64,000 nt of DNA from Shewanella frigidimarina (GCF_003797125.1 NZ_RKKE01000007.1:1-64000), one strand, 5' to 3'. Positions 44,122-54,608 are shown, counted from the first letter of the stretch. The notes: generated by a model from the letters alone, not told the origin. Translations and numbers: made by a program.

Positions 44122-45801
44122 ATGCCAATCATATTTATGGCAGTATTTTTTTTCGTCATCCTGCTTTCTTCGCCTGCTGTTCAAGCAACTATTGCTGACA
44201 GTGCGGCACAGTTAAAAGCCAACGATGACTCTGTCACTACGCCCTCTAGTCCATCGACAATCAATAAGCATGATGTCGAAAAAGTCGCGAACATTGTAAT
44301 TGTTAGTCATCCTATTTTTGATGAGTCAGCTCCGGACGCTATTTTCCTTCACCGTTGGGCAAACTATCTGCATATTAATACCAAAGAGTCGACCATCCTC
44401 AATAGCTTAAGCTTTGAAAAAGGCGAAAAAATTACTCAAAAAGATCTTGAAGAAGCGCAGCGCTTATTGCGCTATGAACCTTACATTCGCGATGCAGATA
44501 TCAACATTGCCAGAAAAGATCCACTCGCCGACGACAACGTTGAAGACGTGGTATTAGTCGAAACCTGGGATAACTGGTCATTACTGCCAACAGTCAGTTT
44601 GAGTAAAAATGGCGGCGACACTAAATACTCGTTTGGTATGAAGGAAGATAACTTACTGGGTTTAGGGGTTAAAACTAAAATAAAATACCAATCGAGTGCC
44701 GACCGCACCGGATATAAGTTTGCCTTTGATGCTCCAGTAAGATGGATTAAACACGGTAATGTGTCGGTCGATTTTTACGACAACAGTGACGGCCAAGCAT
44801 CTGCTATCGCCTTTAATAAGCCCTTTTATACTCTAGACACTCAAAACATGTACGCCCTGTCATGGTTAACAGATACCCGCATCGACACCATAAGACAAAA
44901 TGGCCAAGACATTAACGAATTTGAACATGTTATTGATTATGCTAACGTTGGATTTGGTTGGTTAGTCGATAAAACGCCAGATCAATTGCACCGTATTAGC
45001 CTAGGGATAACCCAAGACCAACATCAATTCAATAACATCGACGATTACCCTATTTCACCATTACCGTTTGATCGTGAGTTTGTTTACCCTTGGATCAGCT
45101 ACGAATACCTGCAAGACCAATACACAGTGCTGAACAATATTCATCTAATTAATAATAACGAAGACTTTAACTTAGGTTGGCACCACACTGTAAGTTTAGG
45201 ATTGGAAACCAATGACGTTGCCGACAGTGCTGCTGTGGGTTATCACGTAACGGCTTCAAGCAGTCGCGGTTGGCAGGAAGACAATCAATTATTGCTAATG
45301 ACCATTAATGCTCGAACGGATATTCAAACTGGTCAACAAGATTTTTATAATGTCGGTTTAGCCGCTGAATTTTTCCACCAAATCAGCCCTAAGTGGACAG
45401 CCTATTCCAAGGCGCGTATCGCAACCTCACATAATAACTATCTTGATCAAACGTTTGCTCTTGGCGACGAAACCGGTGTACGGGGATATCCTAACGACTA
45501 CCAACATGGTGACAATCAATGGTTGCTCACGAGTGAAATCCGATACTATCCAAACATCAATTTATATCAACTGGCCGAGTTAGGTTGGGCTGTTTTTGCC
45601 GATATAGGTCAAGCAAGCGGTGGCCCAGATGAGCAAAACGAAGTTGATGGCCCTATTGGTAGTATTGGTATTGGCGCACGGATTTACTCTTCTAAATCCA
45701 GTTACGGTAACGTAGCCCATGTTGATATTGCCGTCCCGATCACTACGGGCAACGACATCAACGCTTGGGAGTTCAGATTCCAAGTTAAAGACCATTTTTA
45801 A
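44122..45801 (+). CDS. Omp85-superfamily outer-membrane protein with one POTRA-like domain
   Basis: This 559-residue protein has a signal peptide (MPIIFMAVFFFVILLSSPAV, ending VQA). A single POTRA-like region (about 55-145: FEKGEKITQKDLEEAQRLL and VEDVVLVETWDNW) leads to a barrel domain. The barrel carries the family L6 tip motif as ETGVRGYPNDYQ near residue 455 and ends in the C-terminal FRFQVKDHF. BamA and TamA have more POTRA domains, so this is a minimal Omp85-like protein, possibly of the PF01103 'surface antigen' group. The ATG at 44122 follows AAGGACG. The frame also extends to a TTG at 44056, but the signal peptide supports the later start. It is monocistronic. Confidence 0.78.
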   Translation: MPIIFMAVFFFVILLSSPAVQATIADSAAQLKANDDSVTTPSSPSTINKHDVEKVANIVIVSHPIFDESAPDAIFLHRWANYLHINTKESTILNSLSFEKGEKITQKDLEEAQRLLRYEPYIRDADINIARKDPLADDNVEDVVLVETWDNWSLLPTVSLSKNGGDTKYSFGMKEDNLLGLGVKTKIKYQSSADRTGYKFAFDAPVRWIKHGNVSVDFYDNSDGQASAIAFNKPFYTLDTQNMYALSWLTDTRIDTIRQNGQDINEFEHVIDYANVGFGWLVDKTPDQLHRISLGITQDQHQFNNIDDYPISPLPFDREFVYPWISYEYLQDQYTVLNNIHLINNNEDFNLGWHHTVSLGLETNDVADSAAVGYHVTASSSRGWQEDNQLLLMTINARTDIQTGQQDFYNVGLAAEFFHQISPKWTAYSKARIATSHNNYLDQTFALGDETGVRGYPNDYQHGDNQWLLTSEIRYYPNINLYQLAELGWAVFADIGQASGGPDEQNEVDGPIGSIGIGARIYSSKSSYGNVAHVDIAVPITTGNDINAWEFRFQVKDHF

Positions 45802-46299
45802 TCCGGCAAACCGTTCGATTGCTATCGTATCTAACGAGAACAGCTAGTACTAACGTGTGAAAAATTTAGGCTAAACGCTTAAAACGCACCAGGTGCTACT
45901 GATCTTTGGCGGTTATGATCCGCCCAACAAAACGATTTACTTTATACAACCATGTACAGCAAGGTTATATCGTCATTATGCACGAATCACTTGTTGCAAA
46001 CATTTTACGATAAAATAAGCAAGACTGCTTAACAGGTCTCTTCTAACTGAACTTATGGTTTCAGTTTTCTGCATTATCGCTTACTCCTACAGAGCAACGA
46101 CATATCACGCGGTCAGATTTTTATACAATGACGACAAGCAGCAGTGAAATTCATCATGAAGATCTGCGGCCCTTAGTTAAATGAATTATTAATATCTAAC
46201 TGATTTAATGCAAAAAAGTAAAAAATGTAAATAATGTGTACTAGTTAATGATAATGAATATCATTAACTACCTTTCATTATTTGTTAATCGGTATACCT
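45802..46299. other. Long intergenic region holding a Fur-box-like site
   Basis: About 500 bp precede the first receptor gene. The Fur-like palindrome is listed on its own. Weak hairpins GGCGG-ttatgat-CCGCC (45915-45931) and GCACC-a-GGTGC (45884-45894) have no T-run. I see no other ORF or RNA. Confidence 0.4.
46244..46268. promoter_or_regulatory. Fur box upstream of the first TonB-dependent receptor
   Basis: GTTAATGATA and TATCATTAAC form perfect 10-bp arms about ATGAA. The core TGATAATgaATATCATTA matches the Fur consensus (TGATAAT-type 7-1-7 repeats). It is 32 bp upstream of the ATG, where Fur-Fe would block the promoter. Confidence 0.88.
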
Positions 46300-48453
46300 A
46301 TGTTATTTAAGCCTAGCCAATTGGCTATTGCGACACATTGTGCATTATTTTTATTAGTACTCCCCGTAACTCATGCCAATGCAGAATCTTCAACACAAGC
46401 CACAGAAAACCAAACTTCAATGGAGCGAATGATTATTACTGGTAGTCGCTCTGCTGAACGGATAGAGGAAGTCCCTTCTTCAGTCACGCTTATTGAGCAA
46501 CAAACCCTCGCACAAGACATGTTAATGACTTCGCAGTTACAAAACTTACTCGCATTTCGCGTTCCTGGATTAGCGCCAAGCACTGGCACATCAAGTAACT
46601 CGGGACAAAACTTACGCGGTCGTGCCGCACTAGTCATGATTGACGGCGTGCCACAATCTACCCCATTACGAAATGGAAAATTAGGCATAAGCTCTATCGA
46701 TGCAGGGGTCATTGAGCGTATTGAAGTGATTAAAGGAGCGACCTCAATTTATGGCAATGGCGCTTCAGGCGGCATCATCAACTACATCACTAAACGAGCC
46801 AGTGAAGATAAAGCACGAGTGAAGGTTGGGGCTTCCAGTAAATTTAGTGCGGTAAAATTACAAGACAGTGCCGGTTATCGAGTGGATACATCAATAGACG
46901 GCACGGTTGATAATTTCAGTTACGTATTTAGTGCCATTACCGAAAAAACAGGTGTTGAACATGATTCAGAAGGTGACGCTATCGGATTAGTCTATGGTTT
47001 ATCAGAAACTAAATCGAATAATTATTTTACCAAACTCGGCTATCAACTCGACGACGATAAGTCGATTCAACTGACGTATAATTACTACGAAGCCCAACAA
47101 GAATCTGACTACATAGATGTTGTTGGCAATGCTAACACAGGCGAAAAAACTTACTCGATAGACAATACTACTGGGATTGTAAAGCTGGGCGTACCTCAAG
47201 GGCCGCGTGGCAATCATAACCTAATGTTAAAATACGTCGACCAAGAGATATTCACTAACACCCAATTAACCGTTGATGGTTATCTGCAAAAAATTGAAAA
47301 CATGTTTTTCTTTTCAACTGCACTCGCTAATCAAAGTGAAGGTTACGAAGGGGGTCAGTCGTTCATCAAGTCAGAAAAGAAAGGCCTACGCGTTAACTTT
47401 GCTACCCAAGTTGATTGGGATAATGTTGAATCAACCTTCATTTATGGTATTGATGCGCTGCAAGACATCAGTTCACAACCATTAGAAGACGGCCGAATTT
47501 GGGTGCCTGAAATGGACATGCGTAACTTAGCGGTTTATTTACAAACTAAGTTTGTTATTGCCGATGATTGGGTTATTAAAGCCGGTATCCGCCAAGACAG
47601 TGTAGATTTAACGGTCGATGATTATCAAACTTTAAAACTTTGCCGAACGCCAAGTACTTGCTCAATACCTTTTGATGTCACAGGCGGAGAATTAACATAT
47701 AACTCAACCACCTATAATATTGGCTTGCGTTACAATATGAACGAGTTATTTAACCCGTTCATGAGCTTTTCCCAAGGTGCAGATATTTCAGATATTGGTC
47801 GTCTTTTACGAACCGCCACTGTCGATGATATTGCGTTAATCCGCACAGAATCATCGATTGTTGATAACTATGAAATCGGCTTTTCTGGCCAACTTGGTGA
47901 TCTGAATTATGAAATTGCCGCCTACCAAAGTAAGTCAGAATTAGGCACAAGTAACAGCTTTGATGCAACAACAGGCATTTACTTACCTGTACGCGCACCA
48001 CAAAAAATTTGGGGTTACGAAGCACAAGTTGACTATCGAGTGTTAGATAATCTCAATACAGGTTTAAGCTATAGCTGGGTTGAAGGTAAAGACACTGAAA
48101 CGGATACTTATATAGATGGTGGCACCATATCCCCTCCTAAATTAACAGCTTATATTAGTTGGCAGCCCGTTGAAGAAGCGAGTATTGGTATTAACTACAT
48201 GTATGTTGGTGACCGTGACCGATTTGAGCCGGTTGATGGCGCATATATTGGTTCTCAAGGCCCTATAGAAAATTATAACGTTGTGAACCTAACCAGTAGT
48301 TATCAACTCAATAATTGGCAGCTCTCATTAGGTGTAGAAAACTTACTTAATGAAGATTATTTTTCTGCTCGCTCACAAGCTTCTACTAACGCGAGTTACT
48401 ACACTCAAGCACTGGGTACCACTATCAATGTAGGTATAAAAGCCAGCTTTTAA
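46300..48453 (+). CDS. TonB-dependent siderophore receptor
   Basis: This 717-residue outer-membrane receptor has a signal peptide through about residue 28 (ending VTHANAES). A plug domain contains the TonB box-like MERMIITGSRSAERIEE and the VIERIEVIKGATSIYGNGASGGIIN block. A 22-strand barrel follows and ends with VNVGIKASF, the terminal aromatic residue typical of barrels. The frame begins at TTG 46282; ATG 46300 is preferred because it starts the signal peptide. A Fur box lies just ahead, so iron limitation should induce it. The ligand (hydroxamate, catecholate or other) cannot be told. Confidence 0.9.
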   Translation: MLFKPSQLAIATHCALFLLVLPVTHANAESSTQATENQTSMERMIITGSRSAERIEEVPSSVTLIEQQTLAQDMLMTSQLQNLLAFRVPGLAPSTGTSSNSGQNLRGRAALVMIDGVPQSTPLRNGKLGISSIDAGVIERIEVIKGATSIYGNGASGGIINYITKRASEDKARVKVGASSKFSAVKLQDSAGYRVDTSIDGTVDNFSYVFSAITEKTGVEHDSEGDAIGLVYGLSETKSNNYFTKLGYQLDDDKSIQLTYNYYEAQQESDYIDVVGNANTGEKTYSIDNTTGIVKLGVPQGPRGNHNLMLKYVDQEIFTNTQLTVDGYLQKIENMFFFSTALANQSEGYEGGQSFIKSEKKGLRVNFATQVDWDNVESTFIYGIDALQDISSQPLEDGRIWVPEMDMRNLAVYLQTKFVIADDWVIKAGIRQDSVDLTVDDYQTLKLCRTPSTCSIPFDVTGGELTYNSTTYNIGLRYNMNELFNPFMSFSQGADISDIGRLLRTATVDDIALIRTESSIVDNYEIGFSGQLGDLNYEIAAYQSKSELGTSNSFDATTGIYLPVRAPQKIWGYEAQVDYRVLDNLNTGLSYSWVEGKDTETDTYIDGGTISPPKLTAYISWQPVEEASIGINYMYVGDRDRFEPVDGAYIGSQGPIENYNVVNLTSSYQLNNWQLSLGVENLLNEDYFSARSQASTNASYYTQALGTTINVGIKASF

Positions 48454-48469
48454 CCTTCAGCAAGATAGC

Positions 48470-48507
48470 AAAAAGGGAGTAAACAATAAATTGTTTACTC
48501 CCTTTTT
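48470..48507. terminator. Bidirectional terminator between the two receptors
   Basis: AAAAAGGGAGTAAACAAT and its exact complement flank AA, giving an 18-bp stem with flanking runs of A and T. It serves both convergent receptor genes. Confidence 0.95.
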
Positions 48508-48547
48508 ATTCAAGAAGACCTTATGGTCTTACGGTATTAGTCTTAAG

Positions 48548-50686
48548 TTAAAAGTGATGCGATACCTGTAATACCATTTCTCTTGGCGCACCAGGAAAAT
48601 GACCATTACGCTCAGAAAAACCACTCACGGCATATTCTTTATCAAACAAGTTTTTCACGTTTAATTGAAATTGTGTCTCTTGCCATGTCGTGGTCCAGCT
48701 CATATCAAATACGGTAAATGGCTTAACACGTTGCGCACCGCCACTCATTTGCTCACTGACATAATCGGCCCCAAACGCAATGGCTGAGTTCAAACTGTCA
48801 ATATCGTAACGAGTCCACAAACCTGCTTGATGGCGCGGCGCATTGATAAACTTACTGCCGTCGGCATAAGTGTCACCCACATCGCCTTCAGTAACTCGGG
48901 TATCGTTATAAGCATAGTTGGCCATAACGGTCCAATTTTGGGTAATATCCCCTGTTAGCGTAAATTCAGCACCGTTACTTTCAACTTGCCCAAGACTGAC
49001 CAACGCTGGAGCACCATTGCTGCCATCGGTATAATTGGGATTGTTCATTGCAACATCTTTTTTATCAATTTGATAAACCGCTACTGTGGTCATTACGCTG
49101 CCATCAAACCACTGACTTTTAACCCCAAGTTCTATCTGTTTACCAACTTCAGGTAATAAGCCACCATCAGCACTTGCCGTATCTTGGTCGCCAATCGATG
49201 TCGGGTTAAAGCTTTCGGCATAATTAATATAAAACGACTGATCTGGTGAAAACTTATACACAATACCTGCGCGTGGCGATACGTGATTATCGCTATATTC
49301 AAAACCGGTTTCTTTATCAAAATCATCAAAATGGTCGTAACGTAATCCCACCATTAACAACCATTGTTCAGTTAATGCTATTTGGTCCTGAGCATATAAA
49401 CCAAGGTGTTCGGTTTTTGCACCATCACGATTTTGGTCTGTAAGTGAATAAGTTGAAGGATCGGTTTCACCATAATTAAGATCAAAAATATTCAAATTTT
49501 TAATCCCATCAGCTTCATAACGTGCAAACCAATAATCGTAGTCAGAATCAACATGATGATAATCAGCACCAAATAACAAAGTTTGATCAATGCTGCCAGA
49601 AGGTAAACGATAGACAAAATCAGATGTTGCGCTTATCTCTTTGTTGGCACGGTATTGTTTGCGATATTCACGCTTAATGGTTTTATCGTCAATATTGGCC
49701 ACACCGTCACCATTAACATCAACCCAACTTCTGGACTCATGGTAGGCTTGCTCGCGTTCATTATCGAGATAGCGAACCGTGGTATTCACGCTCAAATCAT
49801 CATTAAAAAAGTGTTTTAATTCCGCTTCAAGCACAGTTGCCTCTAAGTTTTGATAGTCGGATTTTTCATTTGCGTTATAGCTTGGATCAACCAAAAAATT
49901 ACCATCATCGTCAACGGGTACACCCCGTAAACGATTACCACCTAAGTCTTGTTTGATGTAATCAATCGTTGTTGTGAGCGTGGTGTCATCGCCAAGTTGA
50001 AATAATAATCCACCTGTTAACTCGGTATTTTCAGAGTCGGCATTATTTCGAAAACTGTCTTTTTGTTCATAAAAACCGCCTAAACGATAAGCAATTGAAT
50101 CCGTTAAACCACCTTTAGAATCAATTGACCCGCCCATACGGTCGTTATCACCTGTGGTTAATGTCACTTCAGTATCTTGGACAAAACTCGGCTTTTTACT
50201 GACATAATTAATCATCCCGCCAGGCTCACCACCACCATATAATGCAGCAGCAGGACCTTTTAACACTTCAACTCGCTCAATATTAAATAACTGTGGTACA
50301 CCAAAACCAGAAAAAGGGTCGCCTCTTACACCGTCATAAAACACATTGCTGTCATCACGAAAACCACGAAAGGTCACACCTGAATAACTGTAAATGCTCA
50401 CACCTGCTATAGAGCGGTATAAGTCAGTAATTTCACGTGCGGCTTGGTCAACTATCAATTGTTCATTCAACACCTGCACCGATTGCGGTAAATCCATAAT
50501 ATCGGTTTCAACTTTGGCACCCACGGACGTAGAAGATTCACGATAAAAGGTTTGAGCCCGACCCATTACGGTTATTTTCTCAATCGACTCAGTCAAATCA
50601 ACGTCGGCCGCTTTCTCGTTCGCACTGACACTCAGTACAGGTAACAGCAGGCTTAATATCCCAAGATTAATCACGTTCAAATGCAT
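48548..50686 (-). CDS. TonB-dependent siderophore receptor (ferrichrome/FhuE-type group)
   Basis: This 712-residue receptor of the siderophore-receptor family has a signal peptide through about residue 23 (VLSVSANEKA). The TonB-box region ESIEKITVMG is present. The plug has DLPQSVQVLN, VTFRGF, FYDGVR and RVEVLKGPAAALYGGGEPGG, the standard fingerprint. A beta barrel ends with a terminal HHF. It is separate in sequence from the other receptor, and both carry Fur-like sites, so two uptake systems are likely. The ribosome site before the ATG is weak. The ligand is not determined. Confidence 0.92.
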   Translation of the reverse strand: MHLNVINLGILSLLLPVLSVSANEKAADVDLTESIEKITVMGRAQTFYRESSTSVGAKVETDIMDLPQSVQVLNEQLIVDQAAREITDLYRSIAGVSIYSYSGVTFRGFRDDSNVFYDGVRGDPFSGFGVPQLFNIERVEVLKGPAAALYGGGEPGGMINYVSKKPSFVQDTEVTLTTGDNDRMGGSIDSKGGLTDSIAYRLGGFYEQKDSFRNNADSENTELTGGLLFQLGDDTTLTTTIDYIKQDLGGNRLRGVPVDDDGNFLVDPSYNANEKSDYQNLEATVLEAELKHFFNDDLSVNTTVRYLDNEREQAYHESRSWVDVNGDGVANIDDKTIKREYRKQYRANKEISATSDFVYRLPSGSIDQTLLFGADYHHVDSDYDYWFARYEADGIKNLNIFDLNYGETDPSTYSLTDQNRDGAKTEHLGLYAQDQIALTEQWLLMVGLRYDHFDDFDKETGFEYSDNHVSPRAGIVYKFSPDQSFYINYAESFNPTSIGDQDTASADGGLLPEVGKQIELGVKSQWFDGSVMTTVAVYQIDKKDVAMNNPNYTDGSNGAPALVSLGQVESNGAEFTLTGDITQNWTVMANYAYNDTRVTEGDVGDTYADGSKFINAPRHQAGLWTRYDIDSLNSAIAFGADYVSEQMSGGAQRVKPFTVFDMSWTTTWQETQFQLNVKNLFDKEYAVSGFSERNGHFPGAPREMVLQVSHHF

Positions 50687-51083
50687 AACAGCTTACTCAT
50701 CGGCAACAGTAAAATTTGGCCGCAATATAACACCAAACGCTAATAGAAACTATTCTCATTTAATAATTTACATTTGTGCTTGTTTGTTAACTGATAGTGT
50801 TAATGGTTAGAGACTTTGTGGTTTGAGAGGGTATTTATTATGGGCTACAGCCACTAAGATAGAGGTCACAACAGAGCAAGATCATTCGTGTTAATAAATC
50901 AGCCTTTGTAAACCCCTCAGTGTTCCGGCAACGTTTACTGAACGGATGCAGTCAACTCAAACGTTAGATCATGAGGCGAAAATAATGGATAACACTGAAG
51001 TTAAAATATAGAGAAACAATAACCAACATCTACTCGGGTTGACTATATAAGGTTAAGACACCAATATTTTCGTGTTAACGAAA
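50687..51083. other. Intergenic region between the receptor and rnpB
   Basis: These 397 bp hold the Fur-like site at 50742-50760 near the receptor. The remainder (to the rnpB terminator) has no ORF above a few codons and no strong hairpin. Confidence 0.4.
50742..50760 (-). promoter_or_regulatory. Fur-box-like site upstream of the second receptor
   Basis: The 19-mer AATAGAAACTATTCTCATT fits AATGAGAATnATTCTCATT at 14 of 18 positions, with one half perfect. It lies 56 bp ahead of the receptor start. A symmetrical match is less than for the other site. Confidence 0.6.
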
Positions 51084-51117
51084 AAAAGGCCTCGCATTGC
51101 TGCGAGGCCTTTTTTTA
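51084..51117 (-). terminator. rnpB terminator
   Basis: AAGGCCTCGCA-gcaa-TGCGAGGCCTT, as read on the minus strand, with long flanking A and T runs, sits just past the mature RNA end. Confidence 0.95.
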
Positions 51118-51122
51118 TAAAG

Positions 51123-51474
<352 letters not shown>

Positions 51475-51481
51475 GGCGCGG

Positions 51482-51510
51482 ATTATAGCCTAAGCTGCGC
51501 AACAAACCAA
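51482..51510 (-). promoter_or_regulatory. rnpB promoter
   Basis: On the minus strand the -35 TTGGTT and consensus -10 TATAAT are separated by 17 bp. The -10 is 7 bp ahead of the inferred RNA 5' end. Confidence 0.8.
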
Positions 51511-51529
51511 TGCCAAAGCGACTGCCTTT

Positions 51530-52372
51530 TTATAAATCCAGTTCTAAACCGTATTTATATAGGGCATTTCTCTTTAAACCATGGATTTGCCCTGCTATAG
51601 CGGCGGCTTTTTTAAGCGGTAATTCTTCACAAAGTAACTTTAGCGTAGCAACTGCAACTGCTGGAATGCCTTCTTCATCAGATAATGTAAAGCCATGGCA
51701 CATAATGACCATTTCGCCTTTTTGCTGATTATCATCAGCCTCAACCAACGCCAATACTTCAGCAGCGGTACCAGATAAGAAGGTTTCAAAAGTTTTAGTC
51801 ACTTCACGTGCCATTACCACTTGCCTATCGGCGCCTAAAACGTCAACAATAGCGGCAAGGCTATAAAGTATGCGGTGAGGAGATTCGTAAAATATCAAAG
51901 TACGAGGATCTTCTTTAAGAAATTCAAGTTTATCGATACGGGCTTTTTCTTTTGAGGGTAAAAAACCTTCAAAACTAAAGCGATCCGACGGTAATCCTGA
52001 TGCACTTAAGGCCGTTATCGCAGCGCAAGCCCCTGGTAAAGGTACTACTCTGTGGCCAGCTTGACGAACATGATTCACTAAATGGTAGCCAGGGTCAGAA
52101 ATGAGCGGCGTACCAGCGTCAGAAATGAGCGCGATTGATTTGCCTTCATTTAATTTTTCAACTATCCATTGTGCTCGGTCACGTTCATTGTGATCATGTA
52201 ATGCCGTTTTACGGGTTTCAATACCAAAGTGACTTAGCAGCCTTCCGCTGTGGCGTGTGTCTTCACAGGCGATTAAATCAACCTGTTGCAGCACCTCTAT
52301 TGCCCGAGCGCTGATGTCGCCAAAATTACCAATTGGGGTGGGAACAATATACAGCGCGACCATTTGGTCCAT
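51530..52372 (-). CDS. rsmI: 16S rRNA (cytidine-2'-O) methyltransferase RsmI
   Basis: This 280-residue tetrapyrrole-methylase-fold enzyme 2'-O-methylates C1402 in 16S rRNA. Motifs are YIVPTPIGNFGD at the start, EDTRHSGRLL, LISDAGTPLISDPGY, VVPLPGACAAI and the SGLPSDRFSFEGFLP block. The frame reaches 52411, but the ATG at 52372 after GAGG begins the family N-terminus. It is divergent from lpoA as in E. coli (yraL-lpoA). Confidence 0.96.
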   Translation of the reverse strand: MDQMVALYIVPTPIGNFGDISARAIEVLQQVDLIACEDTRHSGRLLSHFGIETRKTALHDHNERDRAQWIVEKLNEGKSIALISDAGTPLISDPGYHLVNHVRQAGHRVVPLPGACAAITALSASGLPSDRFSFEGFLPSKEKARIDKLEFLKEDPRTLIFYESPHRILYSLAAIVDVLGADRQVVMAREVTKTFETFLSGTAAEVLALVEADDNQQKGEMVIMCHGFTLSDEEGIPAVAVATLKLLCEELPLKKAAAIAGQIHGLKRNALYKYGLELDL

Positions 52373-52461
52373 AATTACCTCGATAATGAATCTACCTGAT
52401 ACTTTCGCCAAGCGTAAGAGCAGGTTAAACTAGTGACAGCATCTTACCAGAGTGAAGCCAA

Positions 52462-54285
52462 GTGTTAAAAAGACTGAATACTACAAAATTCGTGTGCGCG
52501 TTGATTTTCTCTGTATTGGTGGTCGGTTGTGCCACCAAAAAACAGCAAGATAATGTTGACGCTAGCGCATCGCTCGTTGCCGCTGAACATCCGGCTAAAA
52601 TTTATTTAGCCGAGGCAACGAATAGCAGTTTACCAGAAAAGCGTGATCGTTATTTATTACTCGCCGCTCATGCTTATATTAATGATGGTAACTTTAATTC
52701 TGCCGTTAATGTATTAACGTCAATGCAAAAGTCGATGGTGAACGTGCCCTCGCTTCAAGCGGAGCATATTTATTTGCGCGCTCGTATTGCTGAAAAAACC
52801 AATAGCAGCCAGGCCGCATTAGATATTTTACAGTATCCACCACATTGGCAGCTCCCACGCTGGCAAATGGCAAGTTATCACCAATTTAAAGCCAAATTGT
52901 ACAAAAATACTCAACAGCCAATTGACCAAGTTAAGCAATTAAGCCTATTAAGCAATTACTTGCCAAAGTCTGAAACCACGGCGATCAATAATGTTATTTG
53001 GAAGCTACTGCAACCACTACATGAAGAAACCGTGCAGTCGTTTATGCGCGATCAATCAAATCCGATTTTTGCTGGTTGGTTACAATTGACCTTTATTGCT
53101 AAACATTATGCGGTTGAGCCGACACAATTGGTGCGTTATTTAGGTGAGTGGCAGCGTAACAACCCTTATCATCCAGGTGCAGTGAAATTACCTGCTGATT
53201 TAGAAAAAGCCCTCAATGCCAAACCGTTTAGGCCGCAAAATATAGCAGTATTATTACCGTTAAGTGGCCCACGCGCTGTGGTTGCTGAACCTATTCGTCA
53301 AGGTCTTATGTCGAGCTATCTGTCTGACTATGATGCAAATGTGTCAATTAACTTTTATGACACGCAGCAAGGGGTTGCTGCCGCTTATCAACAAGCTGTA
53401 GCCAAAGGCGCAGAGTTTATCATTGGGCCATTGTTACCCAATGAAGTTGAAGAACTACAGAAAATCAACGATAAACAAAAGACCACAGTGCCGCAGCTGT
53501 ATTTGAACCAAACGGATACGTTTACGCCACAACCAAACCTGTTTTACTTTTCACTGTCACCGGCGCAAGAAGCCAGTGATGCAGCACATAAGCTGTATAG
53601 CGATGGCGTAAAGCTGCCACTACTGTTGGCAAGTAACGATCCCATCGGCAAACGTATGGCCGACAGTTTTAAGCAAACGTGGCTAACCTTAACCAGCAAT
53701 GATGCCGAAGTGTATTTTTATGATGCTGGCGATCAAATGAAGGTTACAGTTCAAGAAGCATTAGGTGTGAAAGATAGTCAAGCACGTATTAGCAGAATGC
53801 GTGATTTATTGGGTAGCCGCTTAGAATCAGATTTTCGTTCTCGCCAAGATATTGATGCTATTTACATGATTTCGGGTTCACAAGATTTAGCCCTGCTAAA
53901 ACCCTTTTTAGACGTTAACTTTAGTGTGTTCTCTGAACCCGTAACCTTGTATACCACTAGCCGTAGCCGTCTTGAAAATGAGTCAGCGCAGTCGGCACAA
54001 GAGTTAAATAACTTGATCATTAGCGATGTACCATGGCTAATGCAACCTAGCAGCGAAACCCAACTGGTGTCAGAGCTATGGAGTGGTTGGAATAACAGCC
54101 AAAAACGCCTATATGTAATGGGTTATGATGCGCTTGAATTGGTTAATCGTTTAGCGCAAATGCGCGCTTTCCCGGGATATCAATTTATTGGCCGCAGTGG
54201 TGCATTATCGGTGAAGCCTAATGGGGTGATTGATCGTCAACTGTCTTGGGGCAAATATAGCCAAGGACAATTAACACCATTATGA
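52462..54285 (+). CDS. lpoA: Penicillin-binding protein activator LpoA
   Basis: This 607-residue outer-membrane lipoprotein stimulates PBP1a glycan and peptide synthesis. The lipobox LVVGC is near residue 22. An N-terminal TPR-like domain (about 45-255) precedes a C-terminal periplasmic-binding-protein fold (about 265-600, with IAVLLPLSGPRAVVAEPIRQGL). The start is a GTG at 52462. It overlaps yraN by four bases (ATGA), consistent with an operon lpoA-yraN-diaA-dolP as in E. coli. Confidence 0.95.
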   Translation: MLKRLNTTKFVCALIFSVLVVGCATKKQQDNVDASASLVAAEHPAKIYLAEATNSSLPEKRDRYLLLAAHAYINDGNFNSAVNVLTSMQKSMVNVPSLQAEHIYLRARIAEKTNSSQAALDILQYPPHWQLPRWQMASYHQFKAKLYKNTQQPIDQVKQLSLLSNYLPKSETTAINNVIWKLLQPLHEETVQSFMRDQSNPIFAGWLQLTFIAKHYAVEPTQLVRYLGEWQRNNPYHPGAVKLPADLEKALNAKPFRPQNIAVLLPLSGPRAVVAEPIRQGLMSSYLSDYDANVSINFYDTQQGVAAAYQQAVAKGAEFIIGPLLPNEVEELQKINDKQKTTVPQLYLNQTDTFTPQPNLFYFSLSPAQEASDAAHKLYSDGVKLPLLLASNDPIGKRMADSFKQTWLTLTSNDAEVYFYDAGDQMKVTVQEALGVKDSQARISRMRDLLGSRLESDFRSRQDIDAIYMISGSQDLALLKPFLDVNFSVFSEPVTLYTTSRSRLENESAQSAQELNNLIISDVPWLMQPSSETQLVSELWSGWNNSQKRLYVMGYDALELVNRLAQMRAFPGYQFIGRSGALSVKPNGVIDRQLSWGKYSQGQLTPL

Positions 54286-54608
54286 ACAGCGGACAATTAG
54301 CTGAGCAACAAGCGCGAACTTACCTTGAACAACAAGGTCTAACGTTTGTAGATGCTAATGTTCGATATCCATTTGGTGAAATAGATTTAATTATGCGCCA
54401 GCAAGATGTCTGGGTGTTTGTTGAAGTAAAATTTAGGTCGTCAAATCAGTTTGGCGGCGCCTTAAATGCGTTAACAAGTAAGCAAATTACCCGGATAAGA
54501 TTAGCCGCTGAACATTATTTACAGCGACAAAAATTAAATCCACCTTGTCGCTTTGATGTCATTGCGATGAATATTGATGAAATAAACTGGCTACAAGGCT
54601 GTTTTTAA
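54282..54608 (+). CDS. yraN: YraN family (UPF0102) endonuclease-like protein
   Basis: This 108-residue protein of the restriction-endonuclease-like fold has the motif set EQQARTYLEQQGLTFVDANVRYPFGEIDLIM, then EVKFRSSNQFGG with the D-ExK active-site layout. The function is unclear, with proposed Holliday-junction or structure-specific roles. The ATG overlaps the lpoA stop as ATGA. Confidence 0.93.
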   Translation: MNSGQLAEQQARTYLEQQGLTFVDANVRYPFGEIDLIMRQQDVWVFVEVKFRSSNQFGGALNALTSKQITRIRLAAEHYLQRQKLNPPCRFDVIAMNIDEINWLQGCF

